From NCBI GenBank assembly GCA_016928975.1, contig JAFGJR010000272.1, positions 8,216 through 72,215 on the forward strand: a DNA stretch of 64,000 nucleotides. The letters are read 5' to 3'. Both the position numbers and the translations under genes were made by a program. Below, in pieces: positions 9,642 to 17,420 of the stretch. Within the stretch, counting starts at the first letter, position 1, and every line of letters begins with the position of its first letter. The stretch comes from Sedimentisphaerales bacterium (GTDB lineage Bacteria > Planctomycetota > Phycisphaerae > Sedimentisphaerales > SG8-4). Under the pieces are notes generated by a model. The model searched no databases. It was not told the origin of the DNA and saw only the letters and a list, made by a program, of their open reading frames with translations.

Positions 9642-9831
9642 AAGTGGAGTTCTGCAAAATGGAAGTTAGGCTTACTTTGGGAAGGAAAAATCGTCATTTT
9701 GATTCTTCCTTCCCCAAAACGGCACGTGCCTGGTGCACGATCGGTTACGTCGATTATTCAAGGAAATCCCCAAGCTGATTTCCCTGAATAACATAAGCCT
9801 GACTTCCATTTTGCAGAACTCCACCTCATAA
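9637..9831. mobile_element. MITE-like element (181 bp) with 7-bp target duplication
   Basis: The terminal inverted repeats are 31 bp (9644-9674 and 9794-9824) with one mismatch; the outer end reads gtggagttctgcaaaatgga. They are exactly flanked by the direct repeat CTCATAA at 9637-9643 and 9825-9831. Internally there are two further hairpins: 9677-9718 (ttgggaagg... type) and 9754-9767 with 9778-9791 (ttattcaaggaaat arms). Its reverse complement aligns along most of its length with the element at 17188. It encodes no protein. It sits between the start codon of the MalY-type gene and the stop codon of the gene at 9832. Confidence 0.8.
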
Positions 9832-12800
9832 TCAATAGGAAACCTCGATCTGCTGCCGGTCTTTGATTGTGCCGGGCAGAATGACCCATTCCTTTCCGGC
9901 GTCGAATTGCTTGTAGGGCTGGCCGTTGATGGTCACGCTCTGAATCGGCCGTTCCTTGGGGTGTCGAACGCGGACGAAGATGTTCTTCGGGCTGTTGCGC
10001 GTCGGAGGATCGACGACGGCCCGGATCTTGTCTGCCTCGGCGTCCGCCTCCAAGTGGAAGGACAGCACGCCGAAATGCGACGGTGCCCGCTCGATGCCGA
10101 CTCTGTTGCCTTTTGCGAGCCAGTATCGCGGGATCGCCTGGCCCAGGTACAGGTCCGGACCCATCTGGTCATTGACGAACATCAGGCGCAGCCAGTAGGT
10201 GGACTGAGCTTCGTCGGAGGTCTTGAAGTGGTCGCCGGCCGGGTAGCCCAGCTCCGGCAACGAATGCTCGTTGCACAGCCGGATTTCCGGGTAGAAGGCG
10301 GAGGCGAAGCCGTTGAAGTAGGCCCGCAGGAAGTGCTTGACCTCGTCCCGCCACAAGTAAGGCAGCGGCCCGTCGAGCAGGTTGGCCTGCATGGAGAATC
10401 CGCCGCGAGAGAACCAGAACCGGTCGAACGAGGGAATCGCGTAGCCGTACCGCTCGGAGATGTAGAGGTTGTCTTCGTAGTCTTCGAGAACCCACTTCGT
10501 CTCGATGGCCTGCGGATCGAGCACCTGGTACGCCGGCAGGAATAGGGAGCCCTCCAGGGTTTCGCGGAGCCAGCCGTGCGCTCGCCCGCGCTCGTACAGC
10601 CGCGACGGAATCTTGGGCACATACGTGCCGTCACGCAGCTTCACGACGGGGCATTGAATCCGCGACTCCTTGATGCCGCGCATGAAGTCGTCGTAGTAGG
10701 CCTTCGCTTCCTTCTGGAGCCGTGGGCCGTCCGGGTGGCCGAAGTCGGCCAGCGCGTCGGCCAGAGATCGGAATCCCCACACAGTGGCGCTGTTCGTCGC
10801 CAGCCAGTTCCAGTAGTCCGTGACGTCCTCCAGCGAGCCGCTGGGCAGCCAGCCGTATTCGAGCACCCTGGCGCCGCTGTCGAGAGTCCGCATCGTCGCC
10901 TTGCGCTCGTTGGTGACCCAGTCGCAGGCTTTCACCAGCCCCGGCGCCGACCGCTCCATCCACTGTCGGTCGCGCGTCATCCACCAGTGTTCGCCCATGT
11001 TCCACATGACGTAGCCGTGACTCTTGTTATAGCCGCCGGTCTCGTGCCCGCCGGCGCCGTAGAACTGGCCCTCGCGGCCGGCGAAATTGCCCGGCATCGA
11101 GACGGTGCCCTGGTAGTGCAGGAACGCGTCGAGGCTCTGTCGCGTCTGCTCGTGCATGCCGCGCCGATCCAGGTCGCTGATCATCATCACGGACTCGTTC
11201 GGATACACGCCGTAGTGGAAGGTCCCCACGTGGGCGTGCAGCCGGTCAGAATCCAGTTCCTTGAAGCAGTTGACCAGCAGGTGCCGCAGGTGGGCCTTGT
11301 AGAAGTCATTGATCCAGGGTTCCGGCGTGTGAATCTGCGTGGCCCCAGCGGTCAGCGTCCGCCAGAACTCGCACACGCGTTTGGCGTCCGCCTCGAAGCT
11401 GCGCCCTTGCAATGACTTGATCTCCTCCTGGGAACTCAGCGTGACGGATGGGATGCAGAAGTACAAAGTCTTGGACGCCCCCGGCGCCAGATCCGCCAAC
11501 CACACGGCGGCGTTGCCCTCGGTCCTGAACGTGTGTGCATCGGGCGCCTGGACGAGCAAGCGCAGCCGGGAGTCCTCGGTCATCACCTGGCCCTGTCGCA
11601 CGATCAGCTTGTCCTCGCCCTGCGAACCCGAAGACAGGCGCAGCCTGCCAGTCCCTCCCTCTACGTCGGAGACGTTGACCATTCTCACGCGGACCAGCAG
11701 GATGGTCGGGTCGTCCAGACGGATGTCCCTTAGATCGCCGTTCAGCGCGTCGAGGATGGTCGCTTGCTCGTAGTAGATTGGGCCGTCCTGCCACCACGTG
11801 TACAGAAGGGGCAGGTAGCCCTCTTCAAGTCGCTGTCCGCCTCGCAGCGCGTCCTGGGGAAGGCCCAATGAGATTCGCAGTTGGTCGCCTTTCCAATCCT
11901 TGCGGTCGCTGTCGCGAGGGCTCCTCTGGACGTTGAACCATCGGCCGACGGAGGTGACTTCGATCTCGCCGTTGGGCCGTTGCCGCATGGTGTTGCGATT
12001 TCCCGGCAGGCCGTGCACGAAGAATAGAGGGTGCTTCAGCGGCATGTCACCCCATGCCCGCGACAGCGTCTGTTCAGGTGCACCCTTGATCCGCTCGTAG
12101 ATAGTCTGTCCGGTGAAGTTCGTGCGAAGGGCCTGGCGATATTGCTCCAGGGTGATCTCGTCCTGGGCATTCGTGACAAGCACGCCCAGGTCGTCCACGA
12201 GAATCCGGTCGCCCCTCGCTACCTCATCGGCGGCAAACGAGAACGGACGATGGCTCGAACGCACCGTGACGATCGTCCGATCATACCTGGCATCAATCGG
12301 GTCGTTGGCCATCACGAGTTCCACCCGAAGCGCGCCCGCGGCCCCGGCGGGAAGCTGTAGCACGCCACCCTCGCCAACCATGAACGGACTGTCCTCTTCC
12401 GCTGGCGCGGTCACGATGCGGCCGTTGTAGACCTCCAGCCGAATGCTCTCCTGTCCGTCCAGTCTCACCGCAGGCGTCGACGGTCGGCCGAAGTGAATCC
12501 GCAGCGCCAGTGGGCGGCAAGACGATTCCGTGAATACCTGCATCGTGCACTCCGGCAGGGGCCTGGGAGCGTTCAACCGAACCCACAGGGTCTTTCGATA
12601 GTTGACGCCGGGTCCCTTGACGCCCTTGATCTCTTGGCTTGTGATTGGGAGGATCGTGAACGTCCAGCGCTTGCCATCCGCGTGGAGGGAGGTCTTGGCG
12701 ATGATCCACTTGCCGTTGGTCCAGTCGTCCATGGCGTCCCAGCCGACGCCCCCGGCGCCGCGCTCCACGAGCACCGGATCTGCCTGGCCGTCCCAGGTCC

Positions 12801-13065
12801 TGTGCCAGTATTGTAGGCTGACCGAGCCCGGGTCCGGCAGGGCCTGTCCGTCTGCGAATTCGACGACGACTTGCCTGACTTTTCGCGGCTCCGCCCAGCG
12901 AGCCTGCGGCTGCGGAATCGCTTCTCCATCACGCGGCACAGGCACACTGAAGGGGGCAATGTCACAGTCTCCGACGGAGGCCTTCTGCTCATTGGCCCCG
13001 ACGGCCGGCAATCCCGCACAGGCAAGCATGATGACCAGGACGGCGACGATCTCTGTGCTCTTCAC
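9832..13065 (-). CDS. Large secreted six-hairpin-glycosidase-like protein
   Basis: It encodes about 1077 residues. The GTG start at 13065 is preferred: GGGAGG lies 9 bases upstream (13075-13080) and the product then begins with a good signal peptide (VKSTEIVAVLVIML to PAVGA). An ATG at 13110 is in frame but gives no better N-terminus. The N-terminal half is beta-rich. Residues about 600-960 look like an alpha/alpha toroid of the six-hairpin glycosidase type (HETGGYNKSHGYVMWNMGEH, DYWNWLATNSATVWG). The last 90 residues match the C-terminus of the protein at 22381 (SPKNIFVRVRHP versus SPRVLLVRLRHP). Catalytic residues are not assigned, so activity on a polysaccharide is inferred. The family is not recognised with certainty. 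Confidence 0.8.
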   Translation of the reverse strand: MKSTEIVAVLVIMLACAGLPAVGANEQKASVGDCDIAPFSVPVPRDGEAIPQPQARWAEPRKVRQVVVEFADGQALPDPGSVSLQYWHRTWDGQADPVLVERGAGGVGWDAMDDWTNGKWIIAKTSLHADGKRWTFTILPITSQEIKGVKGPGVNYRKTLWVRLNAPRPLPECTMQVFTESSCRPLALRIHFGRPSTPAVRLDGQESIRLEVYNGRIVTAPAEEDSPFMVGEGGVLQLPAGAAGALRVELVMANDPIDARYDRTIVTVRSSHRPFSFAADEVARGDRILVDDLGVLVTNAQDEITLEQYRQALRTNFTGQTIYERIKGAPEQTLSRAWGDMPLKHPLFFVHGLPGNRNTMRQRPNGEIEVTSVGRWFNVQRSPRDSDRKDWKGDQLRISLGLPQDALRGGQRLEEGYLPLLYTWWQDGPIYYEQATILDALNGDLRDIRLDDPTILLVRVRMVNVSDVEGGTGRLRLSSGSQGEDKLIVRQGQVMTEDSRLRLLVQAPDAHTFRTEGNAAVWLADLAPGASKTLYFCIPSVTLSSQEEIKSLQGRSFEADAKRVCEFWRTLTAGATQIHTPEPWINDFYKAHLRHLLVNCFKELDSDRLHAHVGTFHYGVYPNESVMMISDLDRRGMHEQTRQSLDAFLHYQGTVSMPGNFAGREGQFYGAGGHETGGYNKSHGYVMWNMGEHWWMTRDRQWMERSAPGLVKACDWVTNERKATMRTLDSGARVLEYGWLPSGSLEDVTDYWNWLATNSATVWGFRSLADALADFGHPDGPRLQKEAKAYYDDFMRGIKESRIQCPVVKLRDGTYVPKIPSRLYERGRAHGWLRETLEGSLFLPAYQVLDPQAIETKWVLEDYEDNLYISERYGYAIPSFDRFWFSRGGFSMQANLLDGPLPYLWRDEVKHFLRAYFNGFASAFYPEIRLCNEHSLPELGYPAGDHFKTSDEAQSTYWLRLMFVNDQMGPDLYLGQAIPRYWLAKGNRVGIERAPSHFGVLSFHLEADAEADKIRAVVDPPTRNSPKNIFVRVRHPKERPIQSVTINGQPYKQFDAGKEWVILPGTIKDRQQIEVSY

Positions 13066-13163
13066 GGCTACGGTCCTCCCAAGAACTCCATACGTGTCAT
13101 TGGGTGTCATAGATAGGTATGTTATGCAGGAACGCCGCGCCGGGCAAGCGTCGAATGGCCGGA

Positions 13164-14357
13164 TCAGTACTTGCCGTGCTCTTGCGTCAATTCCGCGAGT
13201 CTCCTGAGCCTCTCGGGCTTGACGTGGGGCGCGACGCTGCAGGCAGAGGACAAGATGTAACCACTACCGGGCTGGCCGATAGCGATCCTGTCCTTGACGG
13301 CCCGCTCGAAGGTCGCGTCATCGGCGTGGAGCATTTCGTTGACGGCGTCGAGATTCCCTTTGAAGAAGAACCTCTGTCCGTAGTCTGCCTTTGCCCGGAC
13401 CAGATCCACCGTACCCAAGGGTGGCGGGTCCAGCGTGTCGATCCCATCGACCGAGGTCGCCGCCATCAGATCGAGGCGGTCTCCGATGGCCCCGCAGGTG
13501 TGGACGTAGGCCTTGATGCCGTGACTTCGGATGGCTCGGAAGACCTCGTCCTCGTAAGGTGCGATGTATTCCTTGTACATCGACCGGCTGATGAATCCCG
13601 CGCCGGCGAACGCAGAGCTGACAAGGATCGCGTCGGGCTTGCAGCGAGCGTACAACTGCACCTGGGCCAGCACCATCCGTGTGAACATCACCAGGGCCTT
13701 GCGACAAACTGCCGGCGCATCGATCAGGGCCATGAGGGCCTGCTCGTAGCCGAACAGCTCCATCAGGTGCGTGAAGGGTGAGAACACCTCCACATGGACC
13801 GAGACCTGCGGGGCTTGCTGCAACACCTTCTCCAGGGTACCGGTGAACCATTTCGGGTAAGCGCCGGGATCGCAGAGGTCCGCATCCGGCTCGATGCCCC
13901 ACAGCTCGGGCACGTGCCAGGTGTTCCACACATAGCCAGGCGGTAGAGATGCAAGATTTTGCGTCTCTACATTGATCGTTCGGTAGTCCGCGCGCGGCAG
14001 CCGTGATCCGTCGCTCGCGAACGTCTGCGGATTGTCATCCGGCGGGACTACCGTTTGCAGTCCCGACTTCCAGCACAGATGCTCCTGGCCTTCGATCTTC
14101 CGATAGGACTTGATCTCGCTTCGCCAATCGGCGGGCCGGCCGGGGATGTTCACCAGGATGCCGTCGAATCCGTACCGTCGCTGCAATTCCACCAGTGCGG
14201 CCGCAAAGGTATCCGGGTCGAACCAGATGTCCGGTGGCCGGGCTTGACAGTGCAGAAAATAGTGGCCCAGCGCTAACTGACACATCACCGGGACGCGATC
14301 CGGCGCCCGGTGCTCCATTGCTGCCAATACACGCTCTTTCGAGTTCACGACGACCAC
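13164..14357 (-). CDS. Uroporphyrinogen decarboxylase family protein
   Basis: The 397-residue product has a UroD/methyltransferase-A-like TIM-barrel pattern: N-terminal KERVLAAMEHRAPDRVPV, then PGYVWNTWHVPELWGIEPDAD and a C-terminal HTCGAIGDRLDLM followed by GIDTLDPPPLG and GNLDAV. Distant UroD paralogues of this type are usually corrinoid-dependent methyltransferase subunits or enzymes of unknown role rather than haem enzymes, so no symbol is given. Starts a few codons downstream of 14357 (for example VNSKERV) are possible. A 28-bp palindrome (13943-13970) lies inside the gene and encodes VETQNLASL, which may be a repeat insertion. It is divergent from amrS and upstream of the gene at 9832. 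Confidence 0.82.
   Translation of the reverse strand: MVVVNSKERVLAAMEHRAPDRVPVMCQLALGHYFLHCQARPPDIWFDPDTFAAALVELQRRYGFDGILVNIPGRPADWRSEIKSYRKIEGQEHLCWKSGLQTVVPPDDNPQTFASDGSRLPRADYRTINVETQNLASLPPGYVWNTWHVPELWGIEPDADLCDPGAYPKWFTGTLEKVLQQAPQVSVHVEVFSPFTHLMELFGYEQALMALIDAPAVCRKALVMFTRMVLAQVQLYARCKPDAILVSSAFAGAGFISRSMYKEYIAPYEDEVFRAIRSHGIKAYVHTCGAIGDRLDLMAATSVDGIDTLDPPPLGTVDLVRAKADYGQRFFFKGNLDAVNEMLHADDATFERAVKDRIAIGQPGSGYILSSACSVAPHVKPERLRRLAELTQEHGKY
13943..13970. repeat. Palindromic repeat inside the UroD-family gene
   Basis: The 28-bp imperfect palindrome has arms gtagagatgcaaga and tttgcgtctctac. The same core (gagacgc...gcgtctc) occurs at 21007-21028 inside another coding sequence, and a related one at 43101-43120 between genes. 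It is read in frame as VETQNLASL on the minus strand. Confidence 0.65.
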
Positions 14358-14362
14358 CCATT

Positions 14363-14468
14363 TACTATTTGTGACTTACGATTTACGATTTGCAGATAGC
14401 CGTGGCCTTGCCACAGGCCGACCTTGGCAAATGGTAAGTCGAAAATGGGAATTCGCAAATCCAAAGTT
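14363..14468. repeat. Inverted heptad arrays between UroD-family gene and amrS
   Basis: Bases 14363-14397 read as 7-mers tactatt/tgtgact/tacgatt/tacgatt/tgcagat. Bases 14427-14468 read gcaaatg/gtaagtc/gaaaatg/ggaattc/gcaaatc/caaagtt, broadly the reverse complement. The second arm contains the likely start codon of amrS and encodes its first residues. Confidence 0.65.
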
Positions 14469-15431
14469 CAGTGTGAGCTGTGTCCGAAAGGCTGCATCAT
14501 CGCTGTCGGTCAGAGCGGCGAGTGCCGGGTCCGCGTCAACGTGGACGGCGTGCTTCGCTGCGTCGTGTATGGCCACCCCTGCTCTGTGAACATCGACCCG
14601 ATGGAGAAAAAACCGCTATTCCATTTCCTGCCGGGCACAACGATCTTGTCTTTGGCGACGGTCGGCTGCAATCTACACTGTAAGAACTGTCAGAACTGGG
14701 AAATCTCGCAGGCCAATCCGGAGGAGAGCCAGGCGTTTGCCTGTCCCCCGGAGAAGGTGGTGGCGCTGGCCGGTCAGTACAAGTGCCCCTCCGTCTCATA
14801 CACGTACACCGAGCCGGTCACGTACTACGAGTACACGTATGATACAGCCCGGCTGGCGCGAAAGGCGGGCCTGCGCAACGTACTGGTCACCGCCGCCTAT
14901 ATCAATGAAGGGCCATGGCGAAAGCTCCTGGAGCACGTGGACGCCGCCAATATCAACCTCAAGTCGATCTCGGATGCGTTCTACCGGGACGTATGTTCCG
15001 CGACGCTCGAGCCGATTCAGACGGCCCTGGTTGTCGCCAAGTCGATGGGCGTGCTGGTCGAGGTGACCAACCTGATCATCCCGACGCTGAACGACAAGCC
15101 TGAGGAGATCCAGGAGTTGACTCGTTGGGTGAAGGCGAACATGGGCGCGGAGACCCCGCTGCATTTTTTGGGTTTCTTTCCCATGTACAAGATGCGGCAT
15201 CTGCCGCCGACCTCGATCCAGACGCTCGAAATGGCTCGCCATCTGGCCATCGACGAGGGGATGAAGTACGTCTATATCGGAAATGTACGAAGCGAGAAGG
15301 GTCAGAACACCTACTGCCCAAGGTGCAGCAGATTGCTGATCGAGCGGGTCGGCAGCAGCGTCCTGCAGAATCGCATGAAGGACGGCCGATGCCCGGACTG
15401 CGCCCAGGAGATTTACGGAGTGTGGAAATGA
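14445..15431 (+). CDS. amrS: AmmeMemoRadiSam system radical SAM enzyme
   Basis: About 328 residues. An N-terminal pair of CxxC-like motifs (CELCPKGC) precedes the radical SAM CX3CX2C (GCNLHCKNCQNW), which binds the 4Fe-4S cluster that cleaves S-adenosylmethionine. The TYTEPVTYYEYTYD segment and the C-terminal zinc-ribbon (CPRCSRLL ... CPDCAQEIYG) are typical of the AmmeMemoRadiSam system radical SAM family. The substrate of the family is not established. ATG 14445 is preferred; a TTG at 14424 is in frame upstream, but neither has a good ribosome site and both lie next to or in a heptad repeat array. A 59-codon frame overlaps its stop by 4 bp and the Memo-AMMECR1 gene follows. Confidence 0.88.
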   Translation: MGIRKSKVQCELCPKGCIIAVGQSGECRVRVNVDGVLRCVVYGHPCSVNIDPMEKKPLFHFLPGTTILSLATVGCNLHCKNCQNWEISQANPEESQAFACPPEKVVALAGQYKCPSVSYTYTEPVTYYEYTYDTARLARKAGLRNVLVTAAYINEGPWRKLLEHVDAANINLKSISDAFYRDVCSATLEPIQTALVVAKSMGVLVEVTNLIIPTLNDKPEEIQELTRWVKANMGAETPLHFLGFFPMYKMRHLPPTSIQTLEMARHLAIDEGMKYVYIGNVRSEKGQNTYCPRCSRLLIERVGSSVLQNRMKDGRCPDCAQEIYGVWK

Positions 15432-15607
15432 CGCGGAGAGCGCTCATAAGAAGACTGGTTGCCGGCTGCTGGTTGTTCGTTGTTGGTTGGGGATCACCGA
15501 TCTGGAACGCGGCAGGGTGGGCTCCGCCCCCTGATTCCCTTGGCACATATCCCGGCAAAGTCGTGCCGATGGGGGACATTGACACAGAGGCAAGGTGGAG
15601 CGGCTAA
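15428..15607 (+). CDS. Short ORF (59 aa), possible Tat-signal remnant
   Basis: The ATG overlaps the amrS stop (ATGA). The product begins MTRRALIRRLVAGCWLFVVG, which looks like a twin-arginine or ordinary export signal, and ends within 60 residues just before the next start. Codons 10-21 are supplied by a heptad array (15455-15489). It may be a truncated export-signal gene, a small membrane peptide, or chance. No family is recognised for the remainder (YPGKVVPMGDIDTEARWSG). Confidence 0.3.
   Translation: MTRRALIRRLVAGCWLFVVGWGSPIWNAAGWAPPPDSLGTYPGKVVPMGDIDTEARWSG
15455..15489. repeat. Heptad array downstream of amrS
   Basis: Five consecutive 7-mers: ctggttg/ccggctg/ctggttg/ttcgttg/ttggttg. 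The 7-bp period matches the arrays at 5730, 14363, 40173, 47404, 49002, 58017 and 58290, though the 7-mer itself differs. Confidence 0.6.
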
Positions 15608-15608
15608 T

Positions 15609-17183
15609 ATGAGCACGTGGTTGAGAAGGTCCATTCCGGGTGCGTTCATTCTGTGCGTACTGTTGCTGATGATCTCGTGCAAGAAGGCGACGCCGGAGAC
15701 GTCGAGCTCCCCACAGTCTGTCGCCGCCGAGGCCAAAGGCGGCCGGCCGCCGGTCAAGGACGTGATGCGGTCGACGCTGGCCGGCACATGGTACAATGCG
15801 GACCCTGCGGCGCTGCGAACGGAGATCGCCGGTTACTTCGAGCAGGTGACGATCGACCCTCGCGACGATGTGATCGGCTTGATCCTGCCGCACGCCGGCT
15901 ACAAATACTCCGGCCGAACCGCAGCCCACGCCATCCAGTCGCTCGGACGCGAGTACGCCCGCGTTGTCGTCATCGGCCCGACACATCGCCTGCCCATGGA
16001 GGAGATGCTCAGTGTGCTGCGAGCGACCCACTACCAGTCACCCCTGGGAGAGATTCCGCTCGACGTGGAATTCATCGAGCGGCTCCTGACGTATCCGATC
16101 TTCCGCGACGTCCCGGCCGCTCACAAGGACGAGCACAGCGTTCAAATCGAGGTGCCGTTGCTGCAATACAAGCTCGGCGAGTTCAAGCTCGTGCCCATCG
16201 TTGCAGGGCAGTGCACCTATGAGACGGTCGAGCGGGCCGGCAAGATTCTGGCGAGCCTGATCGACAAGGACACGCTCGTCGTCGCCAGCTCCGATTTCAC
16301 GCACTACGGCCCGCAATACGAATACGTCCCATTCAGCAGCGACATCCCGGAGAACCTCAAGAAGCTCGATATGGACGCGTTCGCGTTCATCTCGAAGAAA
16401 GACCCTCGCGGGCTGCTGGAGTACAGGCGCAAGACCGGCGTCACCATCTGTGGTTATGTGCCGATTTCCATCCTGCTCGCCATGCTCGGCGACACCGCAC
16501 AGCCCGAACTGGTCGAGTACATCACCTCTGGCGCGCTGATGAACGACTCCACGAACTCGGTCAGCTACGTGTCGGCAGCCATTCACGGCGTCTGGCAGCC
16601 CGCCGGGCCGCCGGCCGCACAGGCCAGCCCCGGCGCGCTCTCGCAGGAGGACAAGAAGGTCCTCCTGTCGCTCGCTCGCAAGGCGATTTCATATGCACTG
16701 GACAAGCAGCGTATGCCGGACGTGGCGGACCTCCACATCACGCCCAGCGAGGCAATGAAGGCGCCGCGGGCAGCGTTCGTAACGTTGAAGAAGCACGGGC
16801 AGCTTCGCGGTTGCATCGGCGACATCTTCCCCCAACGGCCCTTGCACAAGTCTGTGATCGCCAACGCGGTTTACGCTGCCTTCGCGGACCGGCGGTTCCC
16901 CCAATTGCAGAAGGACGAGTGCAACCAGATCAGGATCGAGATCTCCGCGCTGACACCTCCGTCGCCGGTGGCATCAGCCCAGGAGATTCGCATCGGCACC
17001 GACGGCATGGTCCTGAACAAGGATGGTCGCTCGGCCGTGTTCCTGCCGCAGGTGGCGCCGGAACAGGGCTGGGATTTGGAAACGACCCTGACGCACCTAT
17101 CGATGAAGGCGGGCTTGGCCCCCGATGCCTGGAAGCAAGGGGCGAGCTTTCAGGTCTTCCAGGCCGAGGTTTTCGGTGAATAG
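15609..17183 (+). CDS. Memo-AMMECR1 fusion (AmmeMemoRadiSam proteins B and A), predicted lipoprotein
   Basis: The ATG at 15609 follows a GGTGGAGC site, giving 524 residues. It starts with a lipoprotein signal (ILCVLLLMISCKK; lipidated Cys near residue 22). Residues about 50-315 are a Memo domain (LAGTWYNADPAAL, LPHAGYKYSGRTAAHA, VIGPTHRL, HSVQIEVPLLQY, SSDFTHYGP). Residues about 340-520 are an AMMECR1 domain (LRGCIGDIFPQRPLHKSV, DECNQIRIEISALTPP). Memo proteins are related to LigB-type dioxygenases. B-A fusions are known from this system, but the signal would place this one outside the cytoplasm, apart from the cytoplasmic radical SAM partner encoded just upstream. Biochemical function is unknown. 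Confidence 0.87.
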   Translation: MSTWLRRSIPGAFILCVLLLMISCKKATPETSSSPQSVAAEAKGGRPPVKDVMRSTLAGTWYNADPAALRTEIAGYFEQVTIDPRDDVIGLILPHAGYKYSGRTAAHAIQSLGREYARVVVIGPTHRLPMEEMLSVLRATHYQSPLGEIPLDVEFIERLLTYPIFRDVPAAHKDEHSVQIEVPLLQYKLGEFKLVPIVAGQCTYETVERAGKILASLIDKDTLVVASSDFTHYGPQYEYVPFSSDIPENLKKLDMDAFAFISKKDPRGLLEYRRKTGVTICGYVPISILLAMLGDTAQPELVEYITSGALMNDSTNSVSYVSAAIHGVWQPAGPPAAQASPGALSQEDKKVLLSLARKAISYALDKQRMPDVADLHITPSEAMKAPRAAFVTLKKHGQLRGCIGDIFPQRPLHKSVIANAVYAAFADRRFPQLQKDECNQIRIEISALTPPSPVASAQEIRIGTDGMVLNKDGRSAVFLPQVAPEQGWDLETTLTHLSMKAGLAPDAWKQGASFQVFQAEVFGE

Positions 17184-17187
17184 CAGG

Positions 17188-17408
17188 AGTCTCTGCAAAA
17201 TGGAGATTAGGCTTATATTATTCAAGGAAATCAGCTTTGGGATTTCCTTGAAGAATCACTTGTGTGATGTGCTGCGCACGCCTCATCGCGCAACACGCAG
17301 CATCGAAAGGGTATGCCTTGAACGCCTTCATCCGCCGTTTCGGAAGGCAGAATCAAGAAAACGATTTTTCCTTCCTCAAGTAAGCCTAATCTCCATTTTG
17401 CAGAGACT
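17188..17408. mobile_element. MITE-like element (221 bp)
   Basis: Perfect 28-bp terminal inverted repeats (17188-17215 and 17381-17408; outer end agtctctgcaaaatggagat). Inside are a perfect 12-bp hairpin (ttcaaggaaatc 17221-17232, gatttccttgaa 17241-17252) and a second imperfect one (17342-17375). It is homologous, in opposite orientation, to the element at 9644, with about 40 bp more in the middle. No clear target duplication. It fills the gap between the Memo-AMMECR1 gene and the membrane fusion gene, ending 12 bp before the latter's start codon. Confidence 0.75.
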
Positions 17409-17420
17409 TATCGAGCACGA

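Noticed and set aside
13164..14357. True haem-pathway uroporphyrinogen decarboxylase (hemE)
   Set aside because: Divergent family member without other haem genes nearby; the N-terminal HRAPDRVPV pattern is typical of methyltransferase-like UroD paralogues.
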